64,000 nt of DNA from Cepaea nemoralis (Eukaryota; Mollusca; Gastropoda; Stylommatophora; Helicidae), in NCBI GenBank assembly GCA_014155875.1, contig JACEFZ010025130.1, positions 243,501 through 307,500 of the forward strand, written 5' to 3'. The position numbers and the translations under genes were made by a program. How positions within the stretch are numbered: position 1 is the stretch's first letter; each line of letters starts with the position of its first letter. The notes under the pieces were generated by a model. The model was not told where the DNA came from. It did not search any database and saw nothing but the letters and a program-made list of their open reading frames with translations. Below, piece by piece: positions 21,100-33,025 of this stretch.

Positions 21100-22190
21100 A
21101 GGATCTGGGTTCAGACAATATCACAACAGAAATGATCAACGCCTTAGAAGAATATGGAAAAGACCAAGTTCACCAGACTGCTGAACACAATATATAATAC
21201 TGGAGATATACTGGAGAGGTGTGAGACAGGGTTGTGCAATGTTTCTAGATCTTTTTTTACCCATGTACAGTGAAAATATGTTCAGAAATGTTTAAGATAT
21301 GACAAGAATTATCATTGGGGAACGCTAAAGAGGGAAAATATGCGTCTTGTTACAGTTGCTATTTGAATTACATTCTTGACTTCTAGCAGTGGCAAGTGAA
21401 TCAATTGTATGAGAAAGGAGCATGTTTGAACATTCAGAAATTATAATGCCCATTTTACACCAATAACATTAGATATGCGAATGATACAGTATTGATTGCA
21501 GACGCTGTGCAGGACCTGCAACATTTAGTAGATGCGGTTGTTGCACAAAGCGAACAACGAGGGTTAGAATTGCATTGTAAGATGACACAGATTATGGTCG
21601 TCACTAGGAAGAAGAAAATACCACAACGCAATATACATGAAAATGGGACTATTCTTAAACATAAGAATCGGTACAATTACCTCGGAACAGGCATAACATC
21701 TGATGGAGATGCATTGAAGAGATTAAAAGAATCGCCATGGCGAAGATCGCCTTTTGCAAGATTAAATATATACTGACCAGTAAAAAGAGGGTCGAAGTGC
21801 TACATAGAACCTGTACTTTTGTATGATTGTGTAGCGCGGACAATGATTATACAAGCTGATAGACATTAGCCGGGCATGGGAATGTGGTTTTTGTGGAAAA
21901 TGCAAAGAATAGCATCGACAGACAGAATAACCAATGACCAAGTTCTACAAGAAACAAATGAAAATCGTAAACTGATTAGAGACATTAGACGTAGACAGTC
22001 AACATTTGTTGGTCAAGTTATGAGAGGAAATAAATTTGAGAACTTGATGACAACTGGCAAGATCGAGGGGAAGAGAACAAGGGGAAAGCAGATAAGTAAA
22101 CATGGAGCTGATCAACGACTCTGGTGATCGAGTAGGATGGCAAAACATGACCGCCCACTCTTATCGGCATGGCACATGAACGAAAAGCAG
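21100..22190 (+). pseudogene. LINE-B fragment, internally deleted
   Basis: Pieces of LINE-B RT in order: GSDNITTEMINALEEYG (about 21110), EV*DRVVQCF-type block, then after a short-repeat insertion IRYANDTVLIADAVQDLQHLV (about 21470; YADD mutated to YAND), YNYLGTGITSDGDALKRLK (about 21670) and DIRRRQSTFVGQVM (about 21985), ending with the TTGKIEG tail near 22130. It is non-functional. Confidence 0.8.
21316..21457 (+). repeat. Right arm of the inverted repeat, inserted in LINE-B
   Basis: Interrupts LINE-B just upstream of its NNIRYANDTVL block, so this arm is an inserted short repeat rather than part of the LINE. Partner at 20633-20768 in opposite orientation. Confidence 0.8.
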
Positions 22191-22285
22191 TCGGAATGGA
22201 AAGGGATTCCGTTGATCTTTTGTGTTCATGGATAACAATTGGGGAACCTTTTAAGGCCACAAAGGCAGTTCATAAATACACATGT

Positions 22286-22345
22286 ATGTATTGTTTCGCG
22301 CTCATAGTAGTAGAAGAAAGAAGTAGAGACTAGAGGACGCACTAG
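22286..22345 (+). repeat. Left arm of inverted repeat around LINE-G
   Basis: Matches the reverse complement of 23984-24045 with about 85-90% identity by eye; shared core AGTAGAGACTAGAGGACGCA. The arm overlaps the 5' edge of LINE-G (RLEDALDN), so the partner may be an inverted scrap of the same LINE. Confidence 0.75.
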
Positions 22346-23850
22346 ACAACAAAGTTGTTGGTGAAGACGACATCTCAGGAGAAATGCTCAAAGCAGCAGA
22401 TGAGAATACCTTACAACGTTTGTTACAGCTGATCAATGAAATCTGGCAAAACGAATCCCCACCACAACAGTGGAAAGATGGTGTAATTTTCAAACTGCCA
22501 AAATAAATGGTGACATGTCTGATTGCAATAGCTGGCGTGGTATCACCCTACTTTCAGTACCAGGAAAACTTTTTTGTAGCATGTTACTTGAGAGATTGAA
22601 ATATTCTATAGATGAGAGGCTCAGAGAAAAACAAGCTGGCTTCAGACCAAAACGGTCATGTATAGACCAAATTTTCATCCTTAGAATAATCATACAAGAA
22701 TCTGTAAAATTGTAGTCGAATTTAATCACCAACTTTGTCGACTTTCAAAAAGCCTTCGACAGTATCCACCGTCCTTCACTTTGGAATCTACTTAACATCT
22801 ATGGTTTCCCTGCCAAATATATCAACATCATCAATCTTTCTACAAAGAGACATGTTGCTGCATGAGAACAGAATCAGGCAACTCTAAATGGTTCTCAGTG
22901 GAAACGGAAGTGAAACAGGGTTGTGTCTTGCCACCCATGCCCTTTGGAATAGCTATCGATTGGGTCATGCGCAAATGAACAAACAACACAAATATGGGTA
23001 TCCATTGGATTGACAAAATTCTAGAAGACCTGGACTTTGCCGAAGACATAGTGTTTTTAAGTTCAACACACCCAGATGCCCAAGAGAAAATAAGCTATCT
23101 CCAAAATGTTTCAGGACAAATTGGTCTCCAAATTAACACTGCAAAAACAAAAACTATTGATCTTACCAACAGTTCAGACGACGCCAAATTAAACAACCAT
23201 GTTCTTGAAAAAGTCAACAGCTTCACATACCTAGGAAGCAAAATGACATCTACAGGGGACTCAACGCCAGAAATATTATCTAGAATCGCACTGGCATCTG
23301 GTGCCTTCAATAAACTGTCAAACATCTGGAAGTCAAAGACACTCAGCAAACATACGAAACTTAAAATCTTCAACTCTTGTGTGATTCCAGTGCTAACGTA
23401 TGGATGTGAGAGTTGGAAATCAACGGTAGCTTTAGATAAAAAAATTAGACAATTTTGAGAACAAATGTCTTAGAAGAATTCTAAACCTCCACTGGACAGA
23501 TTTCAGAACCAATACGCAAATAAGACAAGAGACTAAGCAAGATATTGTATCCAATTTTATAAGAAAACGCCGTTGGAACTACATCGGCCATGTACTTAGA
23601 ATGGACAAGACAAGACTCCCCAACCAAGCCCTCTTATGGTCACCAGTAGGGAAAAGAAAACGGGGAAGACCAAGAGAGACCCTGCGTAGAACCATCATCA
23701 GAGAAGGCTCATTCAACGGCCAAGTAAACATCCAGGATCTACAACAGGTAGCAGCGAACCGCCGGACATGGAGAGCCATGACTTCTGCCCTATGCGCCGC
23801 CTTAGGCTCAAGAGGAAAGACTAACTAATTAACTAAAACAACATATCATT
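22309..23850 (+). pseudogene. LINE-G RT pseudogene
   Basis: The plus-strand frames give DNKVVGEDDISGEMLKAAD (22345-22400), a GITLLSVPGKLF block, KQAGFRPKRSCIDQIFILR (about 22630), FVDFQKAFDSIHR (about 22735) and EVKQGCVLPPM (about 22910). The active site appears as FAEDIVFLSS in place of FADD (about 23035). Then come INTAKTKTIDL, FTYLGSKMTSTGDS, LTYGCESW (about 23395) and a tail with VGKRKRGRPRETLRR ending at a stop near 23826. Three frameshifts break the frame. The endonuclease is absent. Both ends lie in an inverted repeat (22286-22345, 23984-24045). Confidence 0.85.
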
Positions 23851-23983
23851 ACAAAGCTATAGTTAGCGACCATGGTGTCTAGTTGGTCATGCGTCACTTG
23901 TTCATGCAATGAGGCGTCGTCGTCATTGGGAAGTGATAGGTTAGAATCCCGTTTGGTAACTAAAGCTTTCAATGTTGATGTTG

Positions 23984-24045
23984 TCGAGTGCGTCCTCTAG
24001 TCTCTACTTGCTTCATCTACTTCTATGAGTGCTAAACAATACATG
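23984..24045 (-). repeat. Right arm of inverted repeat around LINE-G
   Basis: Partner of 22286-22345. It lies about 150 bp past the LINE-G stop codon. Confidence 0.75.
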
Positions 24046-24144
24046 TCTATTTATTTAATAACTTCATTTGTGTTCATGTTTGGATGCATGCATGAGCCAG
24101 AGAGAGAATAATTGACGACTAGAGATCATATGTTCACTAGAGAG

Positions 24145-24412
24145 CTAGGAAACAGAAATGCTTACGTAGACAGTCAAATTTTTTTGGACATGTTATGAGA
24201 AGAAATGGACTGGAGAACTTAGTGACAACTGGCAAGATCGAAGGGAACAGACCAAGAGGAAGACCGAGAGGAAAATATCTGGATGGCTTGGCCACATGGC
24301 ATGGACGAGACAGGAACACTGAGCTGATCCACGACACTGGTGATCGAGTGAAATGGCGAGTCATGACCGCCCACGCGTTCCGGCATGGCACATGATTGAT
24401 TGATTGCCAAGC
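24145..24412 (+). mobile_element. LINE-B 3' terminal fragment
   Basis: Clean C-terminus: GHVMRRNGLENLVTTGKIEG, then GRPRGKYLDGLATWHGRDRN and MTAHAFRHGT before the stop, followed by a TGATTGATTGATTG tail. It is the best-preserved copy of this tail in the window. The upstream RT is missing (5' truncation). Confidence 0.85.
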
Positions 24413-24654
24413 CAAAGTGCCCTTGTCAAATGTCAATCTCAACGTTGAGTCTGTATTACCTTACCCTTGGAGTAATATCAGACCACACTCCTTAGTAGGC
24501 AGACCATCCTTCTTTTCGAAAACATAAAGTCTATAAAAGAAACGTGTGACACATTACATGCTAGGTAGCTATTGTGAAACACTTGACACATTGCATGTTA
24601 ACTATTGTGAAACATTTGTAATGTTAGTCCCCCATTCTATACATCTTAATGTTC

Positions 24655-24890
24655 AAATGGGTATGTGGTGCTAGACCCAAATATGTATAGAACAACCGAG
24701 ACTCGCGAGTCGATGTGGTCACTATCACATCGGCCACTGTTACTGCACAAGACATATCCTGGTACCCAATTTAGGCTGGGTGGACCTGGGAGCTGTGGTC
24801 AGTTCCTACAAGTTCGAGCCCATCCTGATGCGGGATGGACCCATGACAACCGGGCTTGTAGGCTGGTAGTATAATTACCGACTGGCACCT
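24655..24890 (-). mobile_element. SINE-2 copy
   Basis: Plus-strand order ATGTGGTGCTAGACCC, GAGTCGATGTGGTCACTA, TTTAGGCTGGGTGGACCTGG, AGTTCGAGCCCATCC. The minus-strand B-box is the reverse complement of GTTCGAGCCC. A short internal duplication (CCCATCC / GGGATGGACCCATGAC) is present. Confidence 0.6.
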
Positions 24891-25412
24891 GGTCGTCCTG
24901 ACAGAACATAGTTTGATATGATGTGCTTCAGGAAGGCATCATCACTACAACCCTTGGCGATAGCGAACGTGATTGGACTGACCAATTCGCAAGGTGAATG
25001 TTCGTCCACCATGGGTGCATGTGATCACATGGTCATTTCGACCATCTGACATCTAATCGTTAAGTCTGTGACCTATTTGCAATTGTCTCTTTTGTCATTA
25101 TCCTATTCCTGATCTTTTCCCTCCATGCAACGTGATCCACGGCGACTTGCACCCAAGGTGCAATGTCAATGTCTGTACCATTCATGTCCCAATTGCACAC
25201 TTATTTGCCCCGTAGTAGAGGCCAACAGTGTGATCTTTCACAGATTTGTAAATTCCGAAAATAGATACCCTTAGGTATTCTACCATCGTTCATTCTCCTA
25301 ATGTGTCCTATCCATCTAATTCTACGAAGACTAAGTATAGATCGAAATGTCACTCAACCTGATCTTACTAATAATTCGGTATTAGTGATCGTATCACTTA
25401 ATAATAAGTATT
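24891..25412. other. No recognised feature
   Basis: Unique-looking DNA. The segment ATTCTCCTAATGTGTCCTAT with following TCTAATTCTACGAAGACT (about 25290-25335) resembles a minus-strand LINE C-terminus (RRIRWIGHIRR-type) but is too short to call. Confidence 0.4.
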
Positions 25413-25422
25413 CTTTACATAC

Positions 25423-26354
<932 letters not shown>

Positions 26355-26394
26355 CTTTACATACACCACATATGAAAGCTGTTTAAACATTTAT

Positions 26395-26870
26395 CTTAGT
26401 GTGAGTAAATTGACTAGGTTTCATTGCCATAAACAACAGTACTAAGAACACAGGCTTGTCAGACAAGGACTTTTGTTATAGAAGTAAGGTTTCTGTTCTC
26501 CCAGATCTCTTTGTTAACCTATTCATTGTTGTTGCTGCTTTACCAACCCTGATGTTGATTTTCTGATCAAGGGATAAGTCATTGTTTATATCCGATGGAA
26601 TAATCATCTGTCTCTAGCTCTGCGTCCGCAATGAAGATTGATCAAACCCTTGCACCTGGCGTCATAAACTGCGTTTTTTTTTCTTGCTAACTTAAAGCCA
26701 AATTCCGAACACGCATTGGAGAAAGTAGATAATAGGCGTTGTAACTCTACCTCAAGGTAGATCGTAATTGCAGCATTATCTGCAGAAAGCAACTCTCTTG
26801 TCAGTGCCCTTCTAATGTTGGTCTTGGTCTTCAATCTCTGAGCATTGTAAAGACTGCCATCTGAGTGCGC
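26395..26870 (-). pseudogene. LINE-D-related RT fragment
   Basis: Minus-strand SDGSLYNAQRLKTKTNIRRA (about 26860-26800), then LTRELLSADNAAITI (FADD degraded to SADN), LQRLLSTFSNACSEFGFKLA, and, frame-shifted, DLSLDQKINIRVGKAATTMNRL (about 26570). Order and wording match LINE-D residues about 742-870 at 42-45 kb (SDGKLFNPSRLKAKTKIRPR, RELLFADDAAL). Confidence 0.8.
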
Positions 26871-26965
26871 GCACACACTCACACAGACACGCACACATAC
26901 ATACTCATATATATGTGTGCGTGTTTGTGTGCGTGTATTTGTGTGCGCGTGTGCGTGTGTGTGCA
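26866..26965 (+). repeat. (CA)n / (GT)n microsatellite cluster
   Basis: GCGCACAC and ACACACGCACAC runs pass into ATATATGTGTGCGTGTTTGTG. The hairpin-like CA-then-GT arrangement could form a stem. Confidence 0.85.
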
Positions 26966-27464
26966 TGGAGCATGTGGTTTATGTTACTACTGCCAGTATT
27001 CCCTATTGCTGATTACTCTTGTACAATTAGTTTGATCACTGCATTTGTTTCCTCACTTTAATTTCTAACACGCATTAACTGCCACTGCACGCGTCAAATA
27101 TCCACGTTGAATGTGGTTGCTACTGTTTACTGACTAAATATTCCTCATTGAAGCGCATGCTGTGATCTCTATCAAGGGGGTTTTCCTTTCTTCTTCCCAT
27201 TTCCATCATTATGCATCGGGACACAGTGTTAAAAGAGCTCTTTGAACATTAAGCGTGTCGACTGTGTACACAGATTCAGTCATTCCATCAATCCAAATCC
27301 TAGCTGTGATGCCATTGAAATATTATCAACATAAATGAAGTCTTCTGGACTGTTTATTTCACAGTGGATGATAACATTCAGACGTGGACAGAAAAACGCC
27401 AGCACATACTGAATTGCCATCCTCAGGCAGACACATTCAGAAAACAATGGTTAGTTGCATTTCC
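26966..27464. other. No recognised feature
   Basis: AT-rich unique sequence with no ORF, repeat family or regulatory cluster that I can support. Confidence 0.5.
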
Positions 27465-27572
27465 TTAACAAGACGTTGCAGTCAACACCAACATTGTTTG
27501 GCTCTTTGTGATATCTTTGCAAGTTTACGCTCAGTAGCTTGACCATTTATGTCTGAATGACAGGCATTCATG
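27465..27572 (-). mobile_element. SINE-1 3' part (partial)
   Basis: Plus-strand GACGTTGCAGTCAACACCAAC, CTTTGTGATATCTTTGCAAG and TTTACGCTCAGTAGCTTGACC match the SINE-1 body in the order expected for a minus-strand copy. The tRNA head is missing or too decayed. Confidence 0.55.
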
Positions 27573-28079
27573 GTATTGCATGAAAACCAACGCGGGGCGG
27601 TCTGCTGCTAAATCAACCGCAGCTGTGAGATTACGATATGCGTCCGCAACCATTTCGCCACAGAGAAGACAGAACAGACACAAACTATATAATTCAGTGC
27701 CAGATCGCGGTGGTGTCCGTCAGGTGCCATGGGTTGAATGGTAGATGGTACGGTTAATTACAGTTTATACAGCTATTTGGGTTTCTCAGACTTGTCAAAC
27801 TGATTTCACACCAGATCTGTTACATCTGTCATTTTTCGCCACACCTCAATTGCAACACCAACATGTCTATATTGCAGGCTGTCCATACTTGGAAACTGGC
27901 AGCCTAGTAACTGTAATATCCGTCATAACTCATACCCAGGTTGCACTATGTCAACAGGAGGATTGATCACATAAACCAACACAAACCTCCTAACAGTTGT
28001 AAGTGCTAGCAACGTTAATGTTATCATCATTCGCATACTATGATGCCCTCAAGTTGCTCAATGTGTATGATCGAGACGC
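27573..28079. other. No recognised feature
   Basis: A 73-codon plus frame (27745-27966) has no recognisable domain or splice context; nothing else stands out. Confidence 0.5.
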
Positions 28080-28305
28080 GTGGAAGACATTCATACCAGG
28101 GTGTCATATGATACAATAAACATCATCGTCAAGTGCCATGTCGACTGGCGTGGACAATCATGCTTCTCGACTGCATGCGATCTCCACAAGAATGTGTCAG
28201 TTCGTGCTATGACACCCTACCACACCATGATTGCAGACTGTCTTCCCGTATCATGCTTTCCACACATCTTTCCAGTGGTCACAATATTTTCTTGCTAATG
28301 ATATT
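28080..28305 (-). mobile_element. Degenerate LINE-B 3' end
   Basis: The minus strand reads NIVTTGKMCGKHDTGR then residues corresponding to the LINE-B C-terminal tail. CACATCTTTCCAGTGGTCAC aligns with the CGATCTTGCCAGTTGTCACC segment of the 8.5-kb copy. Heavily mutated. Confidence 0.5.
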
Positions 28306-28374
28306 TTTTTTATCTGTGTGCTAAGTTGTCTATGTGCTATGATAAAATACGCTAGCTGCATGTTTTTTTTTTTT

Positions 28375-28605
28375 ACAAAGGAGTCGTAATCAACCCCAGC
28401 ATACTTTGGCTATTTGTGATGTATCAGCCAATGTTTACGTTCAGCTGGTTTCCATTGTGTTATGAACGACTGATACTCATACCATCAACATCAACGCTTT
28501 GACGGTATGCTTCCAGATCTCCCGCGACGAATTTCGAACCCTTACCTCGGTATGTCAGGGAACTGTGAAACGCGTTCACTGACCCTAGGCTGCAGCTCCC
28601 GTGAT
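28375..28605 (-). mobile_element. SINE-1 copy (old)
   Basis: Plus-strand GTCGTAATCAACCCCAGC, TTTACGTTCAGCTGGTTTCC and a right-hand tRNA-like head whose minus-strand B-box is GGGTTCGAAATTCG (about 28531-28544). Diverged from the young copies; no TSD visible. Confidence 0.6.
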
Positions 28606-29039
28606 ACAAGGGATAACAGAATAGGATGAAAACAATAGCCACATTGGATTTAAACCGGTCACTTTGAAATTACTCCCGTCCCCTGTAAAAACACATGTAC
28701 TGGGGCGCTCGTGTCTAGCTGATCACGCTGGCTAGTGCCCCATTTTCTACCCAACAAAGGATTACCATATCGATTAAAGGACCAGTCATCATGTAATGTT
28801 TACACTCAATAGTTTGAGGTGTGTGAAAACATAGACTACGAACAAGGGGATGATTTAAATGACTAATATATTGGAAACCCGTTTATGTAAATTCGCGAAG
28901 AGAATTTCAACGGAAGACAAGTTTACAAAATAAGAGGTGTATATAAACATAAGTTATAAAATAGTTACTAAACTAAATCACACGAAAAGACTCAATAATA
29001 ACGTAAAATGTACCACAATCTTTTCTTCGTCTTGTGGTA
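28606..29039. other. No recognised feature
   Basis: Unique AT-rich sequence; nothing supportable beyond a few short ORFs. Confidence 0.5.
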
Positions 29040-29250
29040 TATCAGGTATATTGTGGTAGCCCCGTATTGTTATAGCCTGCTCGGAACTAGATGGGTGATG
29101 TGGTAAATTTCAAACAGACCGCCTTTACTTCCCAAACATTTTCTAGTATCGGTGTTAGTCTGAGATGCCTTGGGAGTCTAGATCAATTTAAAAACATCCT
29201 CGCCTCGATGGGGATTCTAAGGAATGACGACCGGACCATCATACAAGACA
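29040..29250 (-). mobile_element. SINE-2 copy (diverged)
   Basis: Plus-strand TATATTGTGGTAGCCCCGTATT, GATGGGTGATGTGG, CTTTACTTCCCAAACATTTTC, CTGAGATGCCTTGGGAG and CGCCTCGATGGGGATTCTAA follow the SINE-2 order. The B-box is decayed. Confidence 0.5.
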
Positions 29251-30455
29251 GAATTCACCTTTGATAATCATGCAAGATGGAGAGAAGCAGAATGTATATG
29301 TGGAAGGCAACGGCTGCAATATCAACATGACACTAAGATATCGAAGGACACGAACCACAGACAATACAATCGTGACGAGAGATTTACTTGTTTGAGTCCA
29401 TAACATTGAACCACCGACCTTGAGAAGGACAATCATATGTGATTATTTGACATTCCCATTTCAGTAATGCCAACATAAGGAGTGTAAGAACACATATAAT
29501 AACACTGCTGCCAATTGGACAACTGTATCAACATGTTAACATGTTTTAGCAAAAGTGAAAGAATGCAACCAGGCAGATGGATAAGACAACATATAGTGAG
29601 ATCGTCATGGTGCAAGCCAAATAGGGTGCCCACGGAAGAAAATGGGGTGGGGGGGGGGGGTCAGGCGGGAATGTGTGTGGTTAAATCTATCAGTAGTAAC
29701 TATCGTGAATAGGGGTTAGGATATATTTGGGCACTACGTTTTACTTTTGCCGTATTTTACCGGAGATTTTTTTACGTTAATTTTCGGTTTCTTGTTTTTC
29801 TGTCTTCGATTTAAGGATATATAGTGTACTCGTGACGTTAAATTCCCCGATTATTTAAAGATCGTATTAAAACAGAAACCGATTACTGAGTATTGTAGTT
29901 CCCTCCATTGTCTACGAATGTATACATCTTGGCTTCTCAAATTTTTCTTCTTACGGAGATTGATTGATTGATTGATTTAGGAACCGACATCACAGCATTC
30001 GGGACATTCCCATAAGCGCTCCGTCCCCATCCTCAGCAGCCAGCGAAGATAAAGAGACTGTCTCCTTAAGACGTAAGTCGACTCGTAAATTTCGTTTTAT
30101 ATGGACGTTGTGAATTGATCTAGTATGAATAATTCAATTGAGCATCCATTTTTACGCGTACAGTGTAATTTTTGACAATTTATGTCGGCGGTTACATCCC
30201 ACACTGAAATCATTAAGATCACATGCTTTGATGCCGTAATTTCCATGGCGGGAAAATAACGATTTTCCGTGTCATAATCCAGCGATGATAATTTAATATT
30301 CTTATGGATTATTCAGAGCGACTGTTCGCAATCAACGCCCATTTTAGAATTTATTTGTAAATTGTCATCACTCTACAAGTTCGGTTACATTTATTTTTAG
30401 GTAACTTTGCAAGGCGAATTCTCTGGTCAAAATTGATCGTTGACAACCGCGTGTG
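29251..30455. other. Unique DNA upstream of the 30.5-kb promoter
   Basis: No gene or repeat family recognised. A poly(G) run of about 12 is at 29648 and a short (GATT)n run at about 29960-29982. From about 29.7 kb to 30.45 kb the sequence becomes AT-rich and free of simple repeats, unlike most of the window, which is compatible with a promoter-upstream region. Confidence 0.5.
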
Positions 30456-30459
30456 CTGT

Positions 30460-30536
30460 CACGTGCCGCGGTCTGACGTCATCACAGCATGACGTCGAGA
30501 TGTATATATCTGCGTGTGCGCGTGTGTATATATAAA
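30460..30536 (+). promoter_or_regulatory. CRE/E-box/TATA Pol II promoter
   Basis: Palindromic E-box CACGTG (30460-30465), perfect cAMP-response element TGACGTCA (30474-30481), a second CRE-like TGACGTCG (30490-30497) and a TATA box TATATATAAA (30527-30536), all in tandem on the plus strand. The spacing, CRE about 50-60 bp upstream of TATA, is typical of CREB-responsive metazoan promoters. A splice donor follows about 90 bp downstream. Motifs are seen directly; activity is inferred. Confidence 0.6.
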
Positions 30537-30556
30537 CTGGCAGTAGTTATTTGCCC

Positions 30557-30625
30557 TCTGAGTTAGAGAGCGGCAGTGGTAATATCCCTTGCGACAGTGT
30601 AACCAACAGTTGTGTGAGTGTGTAG
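30557..30625 (+). other. Putative non-coding first exon
   Basis: Expected to start about 30 bp after the TATA box and to end at GTGTAG|GTAAGG (donor GT at 30626-30627). No substantial ORF, so probably 5' UTR. Further donor-like sites follow: CTAGAG|GTAAGT (30838) with an upstream TTTTTCAAG| acceptor (30770), and GACGCAG|GTAAGT (30914). Which are used cannot be decided from sequence. Confidence 0.4.
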
Positions 30626-30964
30626 GTAAGGCCACAAAAAGTGAACAGGTCAAAATCGTTTTTTGTTTCTATATGTCTATAAATGATAAACTGGCACACA
30701 AACATTTATATCTCCCCTTAGAATGTACCTACAGACATGAATAAGGTATCGCTGGATTTGATTTTTCAAGAGCTATCCAACTGTGCAGGTTATATAATTG
30801 AAAAGCAATTTAGATAAAAGTTCTAAAGTGGCTAGAGGTAAGTAAAAGACACAGACTCATGGTCACGTGCAGTATTATATGTCGTGAACAGGGGTTACGA
30901 CACCTGGGACGCAGGTAAGTAAAGTAAAAGTAAAAAACAACTGTTTATACCGTGTGACGCGTTG

Positions 30965-31330
30965 CGTATATGGTGCTAGCCGCATATTATTAAGCTAATC
31001 TCAAATTAGAGATCACGTACTCAAGGGGTGATGTAGTCAATATAAGGTAAAACACCTAATACGTTTGATTTTCTTTATCTTTTACCCGTTATCTCTCATT
31101 GGGGCATAGGCTTCAGCCAAACTAACATCCTGGGCTTGCCCATGTCGCTCCACCCATGCCCTAATACGGCTTTGGATATTAAACATTTTCTGAGCAATAA
31201 AGACGGCCAGTGTGATATCACCTACCCCACTTATAAAGTGTCAATGGATCTGAAAATATGGGCCTAGCCCCGTGGCGAGAACAGGGGTCCCTGGCACTGG
31301 ACTTTCTACCACTCTTTGGTCGACTCATCC
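30965..31330 (-). mobile_element. SINE-2 copy in duplication A
   Basis: Plus-strand TATGGTGCTAGCCGCATATT, AAGGGGTGATGTAGTCAAT and GCGAGAACAGGGG follow the family order; the middle is longer than in other copies. Duplicated at 33645-34015. Confidence 0.5.
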
Positions 31331-31879
31331 TCGTAATGAGGATACATACTTTAGTATAATTTTCTGGGACTTATCAGAGAAAGCAATACACTGAAGGAAG
31401 GCAACGAGACACCACAAATTATTATGACATTACTTAACATATTACCTAGTAAGGTAACCTTTGAGCCGACATCTTGATAAAAGTACTTAGCATATCTGCT
31501 ATGGAATTACTGTTACTCCATTGTCATGACAACTGGTATTTCTGCTTCAGATTATGATCGGTATAAAGCTGCCATCAGGCTGAGTGCCATGGGAAGTTCC
31601 CTGTTTTACATCCTGCAAACATCGACCTAGTCTGGCTGGGCAGATAGGAATGACAAATTGCTTTCACCGATTAGTTTCACATCAATTCAAATATTGCTCT
31701 AACAACCGGGTGTGTACCTGACTCCCACTGCAGTGTGTAAAACGCACATTACAGACTGCAGTGAGAAAAATGTCTGCTTTCTCCGTACAACTGACATGAG
31801 GATAAGACATAATTTCTACCATAGTTGTGTCCATCCAGCGGGAGTCAAGTTTTATTTTGGTGTGTGTTTTTTTTTTTAA

Positions 31880-32092
31880 TCGCTCGCTTTTAACTCAAGC
31901 GTATTCTATAAAAGGTTATATGACTCCTAATGCAATGAGCTGGTGTTTGCTTGTGGATTAGCTTTCCCTATTACCAGTGTCCCTCGCCATCGGGCAAACG
32001 CACTCGGTCTTATGAGGTACTTGTAATTTACGTGCCCAAGTGAAGGCGAGAAGTCAATACCTGGAATCAGATCTATTGTGGTAGCGACGGTT
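31880..32092 (-). repeat. Interspersed repeat family 3, duplication A
   Basis: Core GATTAGCTTTCCCTATTACC then AGTGTCCCTCGCCATCGGG and GAGGTACTTGTAATTTACGT, as at 18.55 kb; the second copy is at 34565-34775. Confidence 0.5.
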
Positions 32093-32782
32093 TAAGTTAG
32101 GTCCTCTCGCCTCCTGTACCTTTGATCAAGCCCTTCTTCTTTTGTTATGGCATATCTTTAACTTATTCAAAGGTCTGATATTGCCCATATGCAGTTCTAT
32201 TTTTCTAGGTTTCACACTTAGACTTCGCTAGATTATTGCTATATACGGTTGTCACGCCCTCATCCTTCATCCCCGTTTGTAAATATACCTATTACATTTA
32301 TTGCGTTTGAATTTCATATTAATTCTCTTCTATGTTTGCTTTCTTCTTGATAAGTAGTTACTAACGAAACGTTGGACAGTTGTGTTGCTTTTTATTCTTA
32401 CCTATTTTATTGATATATGTATTTGTTTGAATATAGCATTTCATTATTTTCGCATAATTTATCAATTGGCTTGTTTACGTGGACAGATGCCCTTTACAGG
32501 CGTGTATGTGTTTGTTTTTATTGAGTGTCCTCAGCATTTAACAATATATTTTTATTTCATTAAAGCACATGAGGATGTCTGGTTATGTTCACACCACTCT
32601 CATCATCTTTCCGCCTTCTGTGCCATGTAAGGAAGCGTTTTTGTGCGCGCGCAAGCGCGAATGTGTGGTTTTATGTTTTTAAAGCACCGTTGAGATGTCT
32701 GTGTACAATGCTGTATATTCCGTGTATCCATGTTACAGACAAGACAGCGGATATCCAACATAAACATTCTTTAATTTAACAT

Positions 32783-33025
32783 TTTGTTTTAATTCGCATA
32801 TCCTTTACAGGACATCGCTGTCAACAGCAGCATCTTTCAGCTGTCTGTTGATTTCTTGGCAAGATTACGCTCAGTAGTTTGCCATTGCTTTCTGATCGGC
32901 CGGGTCAGTTATCCCGCAAGTCACCAGCGGGGGTCGAACCGCTCCCAGCTCTCTCTCGCTACGAGACTGCGTGATAAACGGGATTACGGAGAAAGTGTTG
33001 TAACCCCTCGACCAGAGAGACCGGC
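32783..33025 (-). mobile_element. SINE-1 copy with TSD, duplication A
   Basis: Flanked by TTAATTTAACAT (32771-32782 and 33026-33037). On the minus strand: head GTCTCTCTGGTCGAGGGG (A-box region), B-box CGGTTCGACCCCC (32931-32943), body GATCAGAAAGCAATGGCAAAC and CAGCTGAAAGATGCTGCTG, and a TCCTGTAAAGGATATGCG end. An intact-looking Pol III head makes this the clearest tRNA-derived copy. Confidence 0.9.

Noticed and set aside
26866..26965. Regulatory stem made by CA and GT runs.
   Set aside because: Compound dinucleotide repeats of this kind are common and there is no supporting context.
32783..33025. Functional tRNA gene, because of the good B-box.
   Set aside because: No cloverleaf with an anticodon stem and acceptor pairing can be drawn; it is the head of a SINE with a TSD and is repeated elsewhere with the same body.
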